Positions 11,801 through 23,381 of a stretch of 64,000 bases of DNA are shown piece by piece. Within the stretch, counting starts at the first letter, position 1; each line of letters starts with the position of its first letter. The translations under genes were made by a program, and so were the position numbers. Source of the DNA: Phocoena phocoena (lineage: Eukaryota > Chordata > Mammalia > Artiodactyla > Phocoenidae); contig NC_089225.1 in NCBI RefSeq assembly GCF_963924675.1, positions 86,525,951 to 86,589,950 of the forward strand. Reading direction: 5' to 3'. The notes below the pieces were generated by a model. The model saw only the letters and a list, made by a program, of their open reading frames with translations. It had not been told where the DNA came from and ran no database searches.

Positions 11801-12318
11801 TGTGTATCTAATAAGAAGGAAGCGCTTCTGCTCAAAAGTGTGTCCACATTACCAAAGTTTGTAAATGAATCAATGGGGGTTTACATAGCTATAAAATAGC
11901 AAGGTACTTCTAAATGCTTCCTTGGACATTCAGAATTTTCACTTTTTTTTTTTAACATCATTATTGGAGTATAATTGCTTTACATTGTTGTGTTAGTTGC
12001 TGCTGTATAATAAAGTGAATCAGCTATATGTATACTTGTATCCCCATATCCCCTCCCTCTTGTGTCTCCCTCCCTCCCACCCTCCCTATCCCACCCCTCT
12101 AGGTGATCACAAAGCACAGAGCTGATCTCCCTGTGCTATGCAGCTGCTTCCCACTAGCTATCTATTTTACATTTGGTAGTGTATATATGTCCATGCCACT
12201 CTCTCACTTCATCTCAGCTTACCCTTCCCCCTCCCCATGTCCTCAAGTCCATTCTCTACATCTGCGTCTTTATTCCTCTCCTACCCCTAGGTTTTTCAGA
12301 ACCATTTTTTTTCTTTTT

Positions 12319-15300
12319 TTAGATTCCATGTATATGTGTTAGCATACGGTATTTGTTTTTCTCTTTCTGACTTATTTCACTCTGTATGAACAGTCTCTAG
12401 GTCCATCCACCTCACTATAAATAACTCAATTTCATTTATTTTTATGGCTGAGTAATATTCCATTGTATATATGTGCCACATTTTCTTTACCCATTCAACT
12501 GTTGATGGACACTTAGGTTGCTTCCATGTCCTGGCTATTGTAAATAGTGCAGCAATGAACATTGTGGTACATGACTCTTTTTGAATTATGGTTCTCTCAG
12601 GGTATATGCCCAGTAGTGAGATTGCTGGGCCATAATGTGGTTTTCTTTTTAGTTTTAGTTTTTTAAGGAACCTCCATACTATTCTCCATAGTGGCTGTAT
12701 CAATTTACATTCCCACCAACACTGCAGGAGGATTCCCTTTTCTCCACACCCTCTCCAACATTTATTGTTTGTAGACTTTTTGATGATGGCCATTCTGACT
12801 GGTGTGAGGTGATACCTCAATGTAGTTTTGATCTGCATTTCTCTAATGATTAGTGATGTTGAGCATCCTTTCACGTGTTTGTTGGCAATCTGTATTTCTT
12901 CTTTGGAGAAATGTCTATTTTGGTCTTCTGCCCATTTTTGGATTGGGTGGTTTGTTTCTTTGAAATTGAGCTGCATGGGCTGCTTGTACATTTTGGAGAT
13001 TAATCCTTTGTCCATTGCTTCATTTGCAAATATTTTCTCCCATTCTGAGGGTTGTCTTTTTATCTTGGTTATGGTTTCCTATGCTGTGCAAGAGCTTTTA
13101 AATTTCATTAGGGGCCATTTGTTTACTTTTGGTTTTATTTCCCTTTCTCTAGGAAGTGGGTCAAAAGGATCTTGATGTGATGTATGTCATAGAGTGTTCT
13201 GCCTATGTTTTCCTCTAAGAGATTTTAATGTCTGGACTTACATTTAGGTCTTTAATCCACTTTGAGTTTTTTGGTGTGTATGGTGTTAGGGACTGTTCTA
13301 ATTTCATTCTTCTACATGTAGCTGTCCAGTTTTCCCAGCACCACTTATTGAAGAGGCTGTCTTTTCTCCATTGTATATTCTTGCCTCCTTTATCAAAGAT
13401 AAGGTAACCATATCCTGTTTCATTGATCTCTATTTCTGTTTTTGTGCCAGTACCATACTGTCTTGATTACTGTAGTTTTGTAGTATAGTCTGAAGTCAGG
13501 GAGACTGATTCCTCCAGCTCTGTTTTTCTATCTCAAGATTGCTTTGGCTATTTGGGGGCTTTTGTGTTTCCATACAAATTGTGAAATTTTTTGTTCTACG
13601 TCTGTGAAAAATGCCATTGGCAGTTTGATAGGGATTGCATTGAATCTGTACATTGCTTTGAGTAGTATAGTCATTTTCACAATGTTGATTCTTCCAATCC
13701 AAGAACATGGTATATCTCTCCATCTGTTTGTACCATCTTTAATTTCTTTTATCAGTGTCTTACAGTTTTCTGCATACAGGTCTTTTGTCTCCTTAGGTAG
13801 GTTTATTCCTAGGTATTTTATTCTTTTTGTTGCAATGGTAAATGGGAGTGTTTCCTTAATTTCTCTTTCAGATTTTTCATCATTAGTATATAGGAATGCA
13901 AGAGATTTCTGTGCATTAATTTTGATCCTGCTATTTTACCAAATTCATTGATTAGCTCTAGTAGCCTTCTAGTAGCATCTTTAGGATTCTCTATGTATAG
14001 TAGCATGTCATCTGCAAACAATGACAGTTTTACTCTTCTTTTCCAATTTGGATTCATTTTATTTCTTTTCCGTCTCTGATGGCTGTGGCTAAAACTTCCA
14101 AAACTATGTTGAATAATAGTGGTGAGAGTGAATAAACTTGTCTTGTTCCTGATCTTAGTGGAAATGCTTTCAGTTTTTCACCATTGCGAATGATGTTGGT
14201 TGTGGGTTTGTCATATATGGCCTTTATTATGTTGAGGTACGTTCCCTCTATGCCTACTTTCTGGTGGGTTTTTATCATAAATGGGTGTTGAATTCTGTAG
14301 ATTTTTCTGCATCTATTGAGATGATCATATGGTTTTTATCCTTCAGTTTGTTAACACAGTTTATCACATAGATTGGTTTGCGTATATTGAAGAATCCCTG
14401 CATTCCTGGGATAAACCCCACTTGATCAGGGTGTATGATCCTTTTAATGTGCTGTTGGATTCTGTTTGCTAGTATTTTGTTGAGGATTTTTGCATCGATA
14501 TTCATCAGTGATCCTGGCCTGAAGTTTTCTTCTCTTGTGAAATCTTTGTCTGGTTTTAGTATCAGCGTGATGGTGGCCTCATAGAATGAGTTTGGGAGTG
14601 TTCCTCCCTCTGCTATATTTTGCAAGAGTTTGAGAAGGATAGGTGTTAGCTCTTCTCTAAAGGTTTGATAGAATTCTCCTGTGAAGCCACCTGGTCCTGG
14701 GCTTTTGTTTGTTGGAAGATTTTTAATCACAGTTTCCATTTCAGGACGTGTGCTTAGAAAAACACAAAAGGTTGTGCTTTTCTAAGAATTTGCCCATTTC
14801 TTTCAGGTTGTCCATTTTATTAGCATATAGCTGCTTGTAGTAATCTCTCATGATCCTTTGTACTTCTGCAGTGTCAGTTTTACTTCTCCTCTTTTATTTC
14901 TAATGCTGTTGATTTGAGTTTTCTCCCTTTTTTTCTTGATGACTCTGGCTAATGGTGTATCAATTTTGTTTATTTTCTCAAAGAACCAGCTTTTAGTTTT
15001 ATTGATCTTTGCTATTGTTTCCTTCATTTCTTTTTCATTGATTTCTGATCTGATCTTTATGATTTCTTTCCCTCTGCTAACTTTGAGGGTCTTTTGTTCT
15101 TCTTTCTCTACTTGCTTTAGGTGTAAGGTTAGGTTGTTTATTTGAGATGTTTCTTCTTTCTTGAGTTAGGATTGTATTGCTATAAACTTCCCTCTTAGAA
15201 CTGCGTTTGCTGCATCCGATAGGCTTTGGGTTGTTGTGTTTTCATTGTCATTTGTTCTAGGTATTTTTTATTTCCTCTTTGATTTTTTCAGTGATCTCTT

Positions 15301-16073
15301 GGTTATTTAACAGTGTATTGTTTAGCCTCCATGTATTTGTATTTTTTACAGTTTTTCTCCTGTAATTGATATCGTCTCTTATAGCGTTGTAGTCGGAAAA
15401 GATGCTTGATATGATTGCAATTTTCTTAAACTTACCAAGGCTTGATTTGTGACCCAAGATGTGATCTATCCTGGAGAATGTTCCATGAGCACTTGAGAAG
15501 AAGTGTATTCTGTTGTTTTTGGATGGAATGCCCTATAAATATCAATTAAGTCCATCTTATTTAATGTGTCATTTAAAGCTTGTGTTTCCTTTTTTATTTT
15601 CATTTTGGATGATCTGTCCATTGGTGAAAGAGGGTGTTAAAGTCCCCTTCTATTATTGTGTTATTGTCGATTTCCCCTATTATGGCTGTTAGCATTTGCC
15701 TTATGTATTGAGGTGCTCCTATGTTGGGTGCATAAATATTTACAATTGTTATATCTTCTTCTTGGATTGATCGCTTGATCTTTATGTAGTGTCCTTCTCT
15801 GTCTCTTGTAATAGTCTTTATTTTAAAGTCTATTTTGTCTGATATGAGAATTGCTACTCCAGTTTTCTTTTGATTTCCATTTGCATGGAATATCTTTCTC
15901 CAACCCCTCCCTTTCAGTCTGTATGTGTCCCTGGGTCTGAAGTGGGTCTCTTGTAGATAGCATATATATGGGTCTTGTTTTTGCATCCATTCAGCCAGTC
16001 TATGTCTTTTAGTTGGGGCATATTATCCATTTACATTTAAGGTAATTATCGATATGTATGTTCCTATTCCCAT
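12319..16073 (-). pseudogene. L1 ORF2 (endonuclease-reverse transcriptase), copy 1, broken
   Basis: ORF2 encodes the endonuclease and reverse transcriptase that nick DNA and copy L1 RNA at the nick. The start is taken as the ATG at 16073, the usual position just after ORF1. Readable pieces are: endonuclease part (15600-15986, with 'YICYLQETHF' and 'VNIYAPN'), a reverse-transcriptase N-terminal piece (14275-14739, '[19 protein letters not shown]'), the catalytic FADD region (13818-14057) and a C-terminal Cys-rich piece (12377-13015, '[19 protein letters not shown]'). Breaks include an early stop near the start, a one-base loss near 15631, a hairpin and apparent deletion at 14753-14786, a 4 bp loss near 14300, a 29 bp loss near 13414 relative to copy 2, and an extra A near 12388. 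Several of these are private, while the hairpin and the endonuclease frameshift are shared with copy 2. Confidence 0.9.
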
Positions 16074-16131
16074 TTTCTTAATTGTTTTGGGCTTGTTATT
16101 GTAAGTCTTCTCTTTCTCTTGTGTTTCCTAC

Positions 16132-17238
16132 CTAGAGAAATTCCTTTACCATTTGTTGTAAAGCTTGTTTGGTGGTGCTGAATTCTCTTAGCTTTTGCTT
16201 GTCTGTAAAGATTTTAATTTCTCCGTTGAATCTGAAGGGTAATCTCGGTTGCAGGTTTTTCCCTTTCATCACTTTAAATATGTTCTGCCACACCCTTCTG
16301 GCTTGCAGAGTTTCTGCTGAAGGATCAGCTGTTAACCTTATGGGGATTCCCTTGTATGTTATTTGTTGCTTTTCCCTTGCTGCTTTTTTTTTGTTTTTGT
16401 TTTTTGTGCGATACGTGGGCCTCTCACTGCTGTGGCCTCTCCCGCCACGGAGTACAGGCTCCGGACGCGCAGGCTCAGTGGCCATGGCTCACCGGTTCAG
16501 CCGCTCCGCAGCATGTGGGATCCTCCCGGACCGGGGCACAAACCCGCATCCCCTGCATCGGCAGGCGGACTCCCAACCACTGCGCCACCAGGGAAGCCCC
16601 TCCCTTGCTGCTTTTAATATTTTTTCTTTGTATTTAATTTTTGATAGTTTGATTAATATGTGTCTTGGCGTGTTTCTCCTTGGATTTATCCTGTGTGGGA
16701 CTCTCTGTGCTTCCTGGACTTGATTGACTATTTTCTTTCCTATATTAGGGAAGTTCTCAACTACAACCTCTTCAAATATTTTCTCAGTCCCTTTCTTTTT
16801 CTCTTCTTCTTCTGGGACCCCTATAATTTGAATGTTGGTGTGTTTAATGTTGTCCCAGAGGTCTCTGAGACTGTCCTCAATTCTTTTCATTCTTTTTTCT
16901 TTATTCTGCTCTGCAGTATTTATAGATAAGACTATTTTATCTTCCAGGTCATTTATCCGTTCTTCCGCCTCAGTTATTCTGCTATTGATTCCTTCTAGGG
17001 AATTTTTAATTTCATTTATTGTGTTGTTCATCATTGTTTGTTTGCTCTTTAATTCTTCTAGGACCTTGTTAAACGTTTCTTGTAGTTTCTCCATTCTATT
17101 TCCAAGATTTTGGATCATCTTTACTATCATTATTCTGAATTCTTTTTCAGGTAGACTGCCTATTTCCTCTTCATTTGTTAGGTCTGGTGGGTTTTTATCT
17201 TGCTCCTTCATCTGCTGTGTATTTCTCTGTCTTCTCAT
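16132..17238 (-). pseudogene. L1 ORF1 (RNA-binding chaperone), copy 1, split by a SINE
   Basis: ORF1 encodes the trimeric RNA-binding protein of the L1 particle. The start is placed at the Met of MRRQRN (17238), because the longer open frame from 17340 begins in what is otherwise 5' UTR. An acidic N-terminal stretch is followed by a coiled-coil region rich in K, E, L and N ('LGNRMEKLQETFNKVLEELK'), an RRM-like part with 'IQIIGVPEEEE', and a C-terminal domain ending in 'QQMVKEFL'. A CHR SINE sits inside. SINE plus one duplicated target is 228 bp, a multiple of three, so both flanks share one register. The C-terminal domain lacks six codons present in copy 2. The flanking coding parts hold no other stop, about 292 residues in all. 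Confidence 0.85.
16388..16600 (-). mobile_element. CHR-type SINE nested in L1 copy 1 ORF1
   Basis: Minus-orientation CHR SINE with a T-rich tail interrupted by G, body start 'gatacgtgggcctctcac' and end 'ccaccagggaagcccc'. An exact 15 bp target-site duplication, tcccttgctgctttt, lies at 16373-16387 and 16601-16615. The duplicated sequence is L1 ORF1, so the SINE is younger than this L1. Confidence 0.97.
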
Positions 17239-18000
17239 TTTGTTTAACTTACTGTATTTGGGGTCTCCTTTTTGCAGGCTGCAGGTTCGTAGTTCCCGTT
17301 GTTTTTGGTGTCTGCCAAAACAACGGTGGCTAAGGTTCATTCAGTGGGTTGTGTAGACTTCCTGGTGGAGGGGACTGGTGCCTGTGTCTGGTGGATGAGG
17401 TTGGATCTTGTCTTTCTGGTGGGCCGGACTGCATCCAGTTGTGTGTTTTGGGGTGTCTGTGAACTTAGTATGATTTTAGGCAGCCTCTCTGCTAATGGGA
17501 GGTGTTCCCGTCTTGCTAGTTTTTCGGCATGGGGTGTCCAGCACTGTAGCTTCTGGTCATTGAGTGGAGCTGGGTCTTAGCGCTGAGATGGAGATTTCTG
17601 GGAGAGCTCTCCCTGATTGATATTACATGGGGCCAGGAGTTCTCTGGCCGTCTGATATCCTGAGCTCGGCTCTCCCACTCAGACGCTCAGGCCTGACACC
17701 CGGCCAGAGCACCAAGACCCTGTCAGCCACACAGCTAGATTCGTCTGGACTATCCAAGGTGGCAGATGGGTCCAGAAACTTCTTCTGCAACCAGGCTATG
17801 GATCCTCATAGAGTTCACGTGAAGGAGATAAGTCTGCCCTGGGTCCCTTTTTTGGTCACCAAAAGTGTCAACTGAAAAAAACTGCTGGTCTGGAGAGTCT
17901 CTTGGTGAGGCTGAGGGTGGCTCTGGCTCACAATGGGGACACAGACACTAGCCTATCGGCAGCCACACTCAGAAGCTCCTTCTACCCTCTCACATTTTTA
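17239..18000 (-). other. L1 copy 1 5' UTR (internal promoter region), limit uncertain
   Basis: Region upstream of ORF1 in L1 sense. From 17239 to about 17735 it matches the same region of copy 2 (28818-29316), including 'ggtgtctgtgaacttagtat' and 'gagcaccaagaccctgtcag'. Beyond 17735 the two copies no longer match. In L1 elements this region normally holds the internal Pol II promoter. Confidence 0.65.
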
Positions 18001-18014
18001 AATAGCAATTTTTT

Positions 18015-18225
18015 TTTTTTTTTTTTTTTTTTTGCGGTACGCGGGCCTCTCACTGTTGTGGCCTCTCCCGTTGTGGAGCACAGGCTCCGGACGCGCAGGC
18101 CCAGCGGCCATGGCTCACGGGCCCAGCCGCTCCGCGGCATGTGGGATCTTCCCGGACCGGGGCACGAACCCGTGTCCCCTGCATCGGCAGGCGGACTCTC
18201 AACCACTGCGCCACCAGGGAAGCCC
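18015..18225 (-). mobile_element. CHR-type SINE at the 5' edge of L1 copy 1
   Basis: Minus-orientation CHR SINE with a pure T tract of about 25 bases, body start 'gcggtacgcgggcctctcac' and end 'ccaccagggaagccc'. The target-site duplication aatagcaatttttt lies at 18001-18014 and 18226-18239. The long uninterrupted tail and near-consensus body suggest a young copy. Confidence 0.96.
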
Positions 18226-18239
18226 AATAGCAATTTTTT

Positions 18240-19775
18240 GAATTAAATTTTTAAATTCTTTTTGGCTTCTTTGCAGAAATTGACAAGCTGATCCTAAAAT
18301 TCTTATGGAAAGTCAAGAAACCCAGAGTAGCCAAAATAATCTTGATAAAGAAAAATAAGTAGAACTCACAATTCCTTGTTTCAAAACTTACTACAAACCT
18401 ACAGTAAGTAAGACGGTATGGTGTTGGTGTAAGGATAGATCGATGGACTGCAGATCAATGGAATGAATCTTAGAGTCAGAAATAAACCCACATATCTTGG
18501 TCAATTGATTTTCAATAAGGGTGCCAAGACCATTAATGGGGAAAAATAGTCTTTTTTAAAATTGGTCCTAGGACAAATAGCTAAGCATACAAAAGAATAA
18601 AGTGAGACCTCTACCTCACACCATATGCAAAAATTAACTCAAAGTGGATCAAAAGTCTAAATGTAAGATCTAAAACTATAAAACTCTTAGAAGAACACAC
18701 AAGCATAAATCTTCATGACCTTGGATTAGGTGATGGTTTCTTACATACAAACAATAAAAGCAAAAGCAACAAAAGAAAAAAATAAATTGGACTCTATCAA
18801 AATTTTTTAAATTTGTGCTGCAAAGGACATGATCAAGAATGTGAAAGGACAGCTAACAGAATGGGAGAAAATAGTTGCAAACTATATACCTGCTAAGAGA
18901 CTTTTATCTAGAATATAAAAAGAACACATACAATTCAATAATCAAAAGACAATTAAAATAGGCAAAAGATTTGAATAGACATTTCTCCAAAGAAGATATA
19001 CAAGTGGCCAATAAACATATGAAAAGGTACTCAAACCATCAGGGAAGTACAAATCAAAACTACAATGAGATACTACTTCACACCTGCTGAGATGGTTAGA
19101 ACCAAAATGACAGATAATAACAAGTGTTGGCAAGGATGTGGAGGAATTAGAACTCTCATACACTGCTGATGGGAATATAAAATGATGCAGCTATTATATC
19201 TTTTTCTCAGCAATACCACTTTGAAGAAGAGTCTAGCAGTTAATCAAAAGGTTAAACACAAAGTTACCGTATAACCCAGCAATTTCACTCGTAGGTATAT
19301 ACTCAAGAGAATTGAAAACAAATGTATGTCCACACAAAATATGCACATAAATGTTCATAGCAGCATTATTCATAATAGCCAAAAAATGGAAACAACCCAA
19401 ATGTCCATCAGCTGTTTAATGGATAAATAAAATATGGTATATTCATATGATGGAATATTACTTCTCCATAAAAAGGAATGAAGTTACAACATAGATGAAC
19501 CTTGAAAGCATTATGCTAAGCATAAGAAAATGGTCACAAAATTTATGACTGCATGTATATGAAATATTCAGAATAGGCAAATCCATAGAGACAAAAAGTA
19601 GATCAGTGCTTGTCTAAGGATAGGGAGATTGTGGGGCAAATGGGAAATGAGTACTACTGAGTACAGGGTTTCTTATTGGGCAATGAAATGTTCTAAAAGT
19701 AATGATTGCACAATTCTATAAATACACTTAAAAACACTGAATTGCTGCATTTTAAATATGGGAAGATGGACCAAT
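18240..19775 (+). repeat. Older L1, plus strand, ORF2 3' part and 3' UTR
   Basis: Decayed sense-strand L1. The plus strand reads through ORF2 landmarks: 'gatcctaaaattcttatgga', 'aagtggccaataaacatatg', 'caaaactacaatgagatact', 'aacaagtgttggcaaggatg' and 'agcagcattattcataatag', followed by 3' UTR. Many stops break the frame. It is more diverged than copies 1-3 and lies in the opposite orientation, so it is an earlier insertion. Confidence 0.85.
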
Positions 19776-20024
19776 ACATTCTTTCTTATTGTTCTATAAC
19801 AAACCATATTTAAGGCAAATTCTATTCATTTGAAAACTTATAACAAATTTGGCAGGACATTATCTGACACAAAAGATTCATGGTGTAAATTAATAGTGTA
19901 AATGTAAAATTTTATGAAGAATGTTTAAGAAAATTCACTGTACTTTTTTAAAATGCAACTTTTGTCTTCCTTTATAGTTTTACTTACCAGGTTGCATTGT
20001 AACTGACTATCTATATGTATCTTT
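19776..20024. other. Unique non-coding DNA
   Basis: AT-rich, with no recognised feature. It may include the decayed end of the old L1 on the left. Confidence 0.35.
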
Positions 20025-20142
20025 TCCTAGACAAAAGTCCTGTCTGTAAAGAACTCAGAGCTTCCTTATTTTCACATTTCCAGTGCCTGCTGCAGTGCCT
20101 GGCAAATAGCATACATTCATTCAATAAATATTTACCAGAGTC
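20025..20142 (+). repeat. L2/MIR 3' end relic
   Basis: 'cagtgcctggcaaatagcat' followed by 'cattcattcaataaatattt' fits the common L2/MIR 3' end in plus orientation. Confidence 0.6.
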
Positions 20143-21590
20143 TCGCTGTTTCAAAGTACCACACTCTGAATACTTCTGACTCCATTTGCCTAAAAACAAC
20201 TGGTATGCACACAAAAATTATTCCTTTTGATTTGCTCTGTATAAACAACTTTATTAGGAAAATTTTTGCTGTCTTCTAGTTATATGTTTCTGTAAGTTAT
20301 TAAACTTCACATCCACACTTCTTTACAAAATGCGTTCTAATTTTTTCACTAATTCAGTCTTTTCTAAAAATTAATCTGAACAAGTGCAGCTTCACTGTGC
20401 TAAACCAGTATTTCTGTTTTCAATTTTGATTTGAAATATGCATATTCTTAGATCCAGACTTCTCATCCCTCATATATTTACCCCTGGATTGGTCATTATG
20501 ATCCATGAAAGTTTATGAGTTGGAAGTAAATGTAAACAAACTATAGGTTATATTTGCTTTAGAACCAATGTTAGCACTTATTTGGGGTGGGGAGCACATA
20601 GATGTTTGTTAGAATATCTTTTGTATTTCCTGCACAAACATTAGGAAGCTACCTTGAAGGGTGTTGAGTGAGAAGTTGTTCTGAGCCAGACAGGAAGATC
20701 TGGCAGTAGGCAGGAAAGCCAAGCATGAGTAGGTCACACACGCAGAAAGGAAGTCGGTGAAAAATGCGGGTGAGAGATCTAGTGCTTCGAAGGCCAGCAT
20801 TGGACCCATCTTTTAACTGCATGTCATAGTGAGTTGGTAGTGTTTTTCATTTGTGGATCTGTGTTTTGGTTTGGTTTTTTTTGTTCTATGGTCAGTTGGT
20901 TTTTATATCTACTAAATACCCAGAAATCACCCTTCAATTCAGCCTTAAATACATTCTCTTTAAAAAGGACAGACGTGTTCATAAGTGACGAGCTTTCTAC
21001 ATCAAGCTAGAATCCATTCTCCTACAGCCTTATTTCTGTTTTTGTTTTCTTAAACTTCTCTGACACAGTTCCTAAATTGTTTAGGGTGTTGCAAGAAACA
21101 AAATAAAGATAGATGGTCAGATAGAAATTTTTATAATACCCAGGGCAACAACAAGCAAAGAGAGAGAGAAAAAAGTCCTTCCTGATGGTAATTAGTTTTA
21201 TTCCACACATGAGGTTGTATTACTCCTGTCTTGGCAGGCAAAGGTTAGCATTCTTCATAAGTTTTATCCCACCCACAGACCAATCTAATTATAGTAAATA
21301 GTTTTCTCAATTCACAATTCTGCTTTTCTCCAACCTGCCCATTTATTTTCTGTAGATTTGCAATAAGCTACTACAAAATTGCATGTTTCATTACCAATTC
21401 AACATCTCTCCAAAAGTGATGCATCCCTAAGTCAATTCCTTCCTCACCCAGTGTCAAGAGCACTGTATTCCTCAATCTTTCACATCATAAAATCTCTATT
21501 CAATAAACAGAAGTTAACTTATGATCAGGGTGGTTGTAATAGTTTTACAACACTGGCAATATTACAGAAACAGAGAAGCAATATTTTATT
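20143..21590. other. Unique non-coding DNA
   Basis: About 1.4 kb with no named repeat. Short frames of 60-76 codons have no motif. Confidence 0.4.
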
Positions 21591-21594
21591 TGTC

Positions 21595-21825
21595 AGTGTG
21601 GGATGGTAGAAAAAGCACTGGATTGAGAGTCGGAAGATCTAGAGACCTGTTTGCTGTGCAACCTTGGGCAAGTCCCTTCATCTTTCTGAGCTTTAGGTTC
21701 ATCATCTATAAAAATATACCCCATCTTCTAAGATTATTTGGGGGCTCAAAAAAGAAGTAAAAATATTTGAAAATTGTAAGGAGGTGCATAAACATGGAAT
21801 ATTATTATTGTTATTATTTAAAATA
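21595..21825 (+). repeat. MIR SINE, nearly complete
   Basis: Plus-orientation MIR: 'gatggtagaaaaagcactgg', 'gtgcaaccttgggcaagtcc', 'tttctgagctttaggttcat' and the terminal 'attattattgttattattta'. Confidence 0.85.
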
Positions 21826-23177
21826 ACATACAATGCTCTAAAGGCCCAGCTTCCACTCCATTGGCAGGTAACTCTACAGCCCTAAAGAAAACACCCAAAT
21901 TGAACCTATAATATATGCCCCCATTATTTACTATTTGTTCCCAAATAAATCCTCCTGCACTCTCCTTGCATGGGTTTGTTTTTTGTTTTGGTTTGGGGGT
22001 GGGGAATTTGTTTTCTTTTGTTGTCTTTCTATCTGAGTTACTGATTTTGTAGCTTTCTTCAATAAGAAGTGAAAATTTTCATAGGCAGAAATTCATCTCC
22101 ATACATGCTATCATTCCATCATTTCACTGCACTAACGGAGACAGCCTACAGAACCTTAAACCTTTTTTTAAAGACCCCAATGATATATGAACATTCATTT
22201 CCAAGCACTCCCACTAGAGTCATTCTAATCCGGGGAGCTCTAGGGACTGTTTGAACGTGGTCTATATGAAGTCGTTTCTCAGGCACTTCTTCTCACTGTC
22301 ATGTAGCCAACAGGCTGAATGAACCACATGCAGTAATGAAAACATCCTGTATTTATAGGAGTATTTCTCCAAGGAACATCCTTCAGTAGGAATGCCTGAA
22401 AGAGTTCTAAGAATTGAAGGACATATTTCAGAAATGTCTAACCTGTCTCTGAACCCCTATAAAAATGGTCAGGATACCAAATTGTGCCTTTTCCCACCTT
22501 GTGCTATAAAATGAAATGGGAGAGTTGTTTGGCTTTATGGCTCTCGATGTCATTGTGTCTTTTTGTTATTACACGGGTGTAAAAAAATAAATAAAAATAA
22601 GCTATATTAAGCATTATGCCATGTCACTACCTCACGAAGCAGCTACATAACTTCAACTGTGAATTTTGTTTTATCTTAAGGAATTTTTTAAAATATCAGT
22701 CTGCACAAAATAGTCTACAGGCATGTAATTTTTAGATTTTTCCCCTCAAACAAAGCTCTTGGCATCCAGAAATACTGGAAGGAGAAAAAAAAAAGATATG
22801 AAGGATTTGTAGCAAACCAAGTTTACATTTTCTCTTCTTTAAAGTAAAGGGGAGTTGGACTACATTTGCTTTAAGATCCTTCCACTGCTAAAATTCTTGA
22901 AACTCATAAACAAAAGAGCAAACTAAGTAGTTAATTATTTCATAATAGAAGATTAAAGAGATATTTTTCAAAAGCTTTCCCATGGGTAGCCTCTATGTAA
23001 AGTGACCTAAAAGAATGGTTCCCAGGATTTCTGGAACAAGCGGTTGTTGATCATTTCCATGGTCATGGGCTGGGAAGGGGGTTGTGGAATTCCTCTGGAA
23101 GAAGGTACTCACATACCAGTAGCCCTGAAACGGGCATACATTTCAAGAAGGTAGACAAGATATAAAACCCTACTTAG
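21826..23177. other. Unique non-coding DNA
   Basis: No named repeat over about 1.35 kb. It contains a G/T-rich stretch near 21970-22025 and AT-rich tracts near 22580, neither strongly periodic. Confidence 0.4.
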
Positions 23178-23381
23178 GGGCTTCCCTGGTGGCTCAGTGG
23201 TTGGGAGTCCGCCTGCCGATACAGGGGACACTGGTTCATGTCCCGGTCCGGGAAGATCCCACATGCCGCAGAGCGGCTGGGCCCATGAGCCATGGCTGCT
23301 GAGCCTGCGCGTCCAGAGCCTGTGCTCCGCAACGGGAAAGGCCACAACAGCGAGAGGCCCGTGAACCGCAAAAACAAAAAA
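23178..23381 (+). mobile_element. CHR-type tRNA-derived SINE
   Basis: Plus-orientation CHR SINE. The A-box region carries a change (GGTGGCTCAGTGG in place of GGTGGCGCAGTGG). The body ends 'gaggcccgtgaaccgc' and the A-rich tail runs into a GA repeat. I could not find a convincing target-site duplication, perhaps because the tail microsatellite expanded. Confidence 0.92.

Larger units (their letters stand above)
11941..18000 (-). mobile_element. Near full-length L1 (copy 1)
   Basis: Minus-strand L1 of artiodactyl/cetacean type. From its 3' end: a poly-A tail (T tract at 11943-11953), a 3' UTR to about 12318, ORF2 at about 12319-16073, a short inter-ORF gap, ORF1 at 16132-17238 (split by a CHR SINE) and a 5' UTR from 17239. 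The 5' limit is uncertain: close similarity to copy 2 stops near 17735, and a second CHR SINE sits at 18015. No clear target-site duplication was found. ORF1 stays open on both sides of its SINE; ORF2 has several frameshifts and stops, so the element is dead. Confidence 0.9.

Noticed and set aside
12377..13015. The 212-codon frame considered as a cellular gene with a Cys-rich domain.
   Set aside because: It is the C-terminal part of L1 ORF2, recognised by its Cys-rich motif and its position next to the L1 3' UTR.
13544..13951. Plus-strand frames inside L1 copies 1 and 2 (also 12828-13175, 16832-17356, 24361-24768, 26508-26717).
   Set aside because: These are antisense shadows of ORF1 and ORF2; the real coding direction of these L1s is minus.
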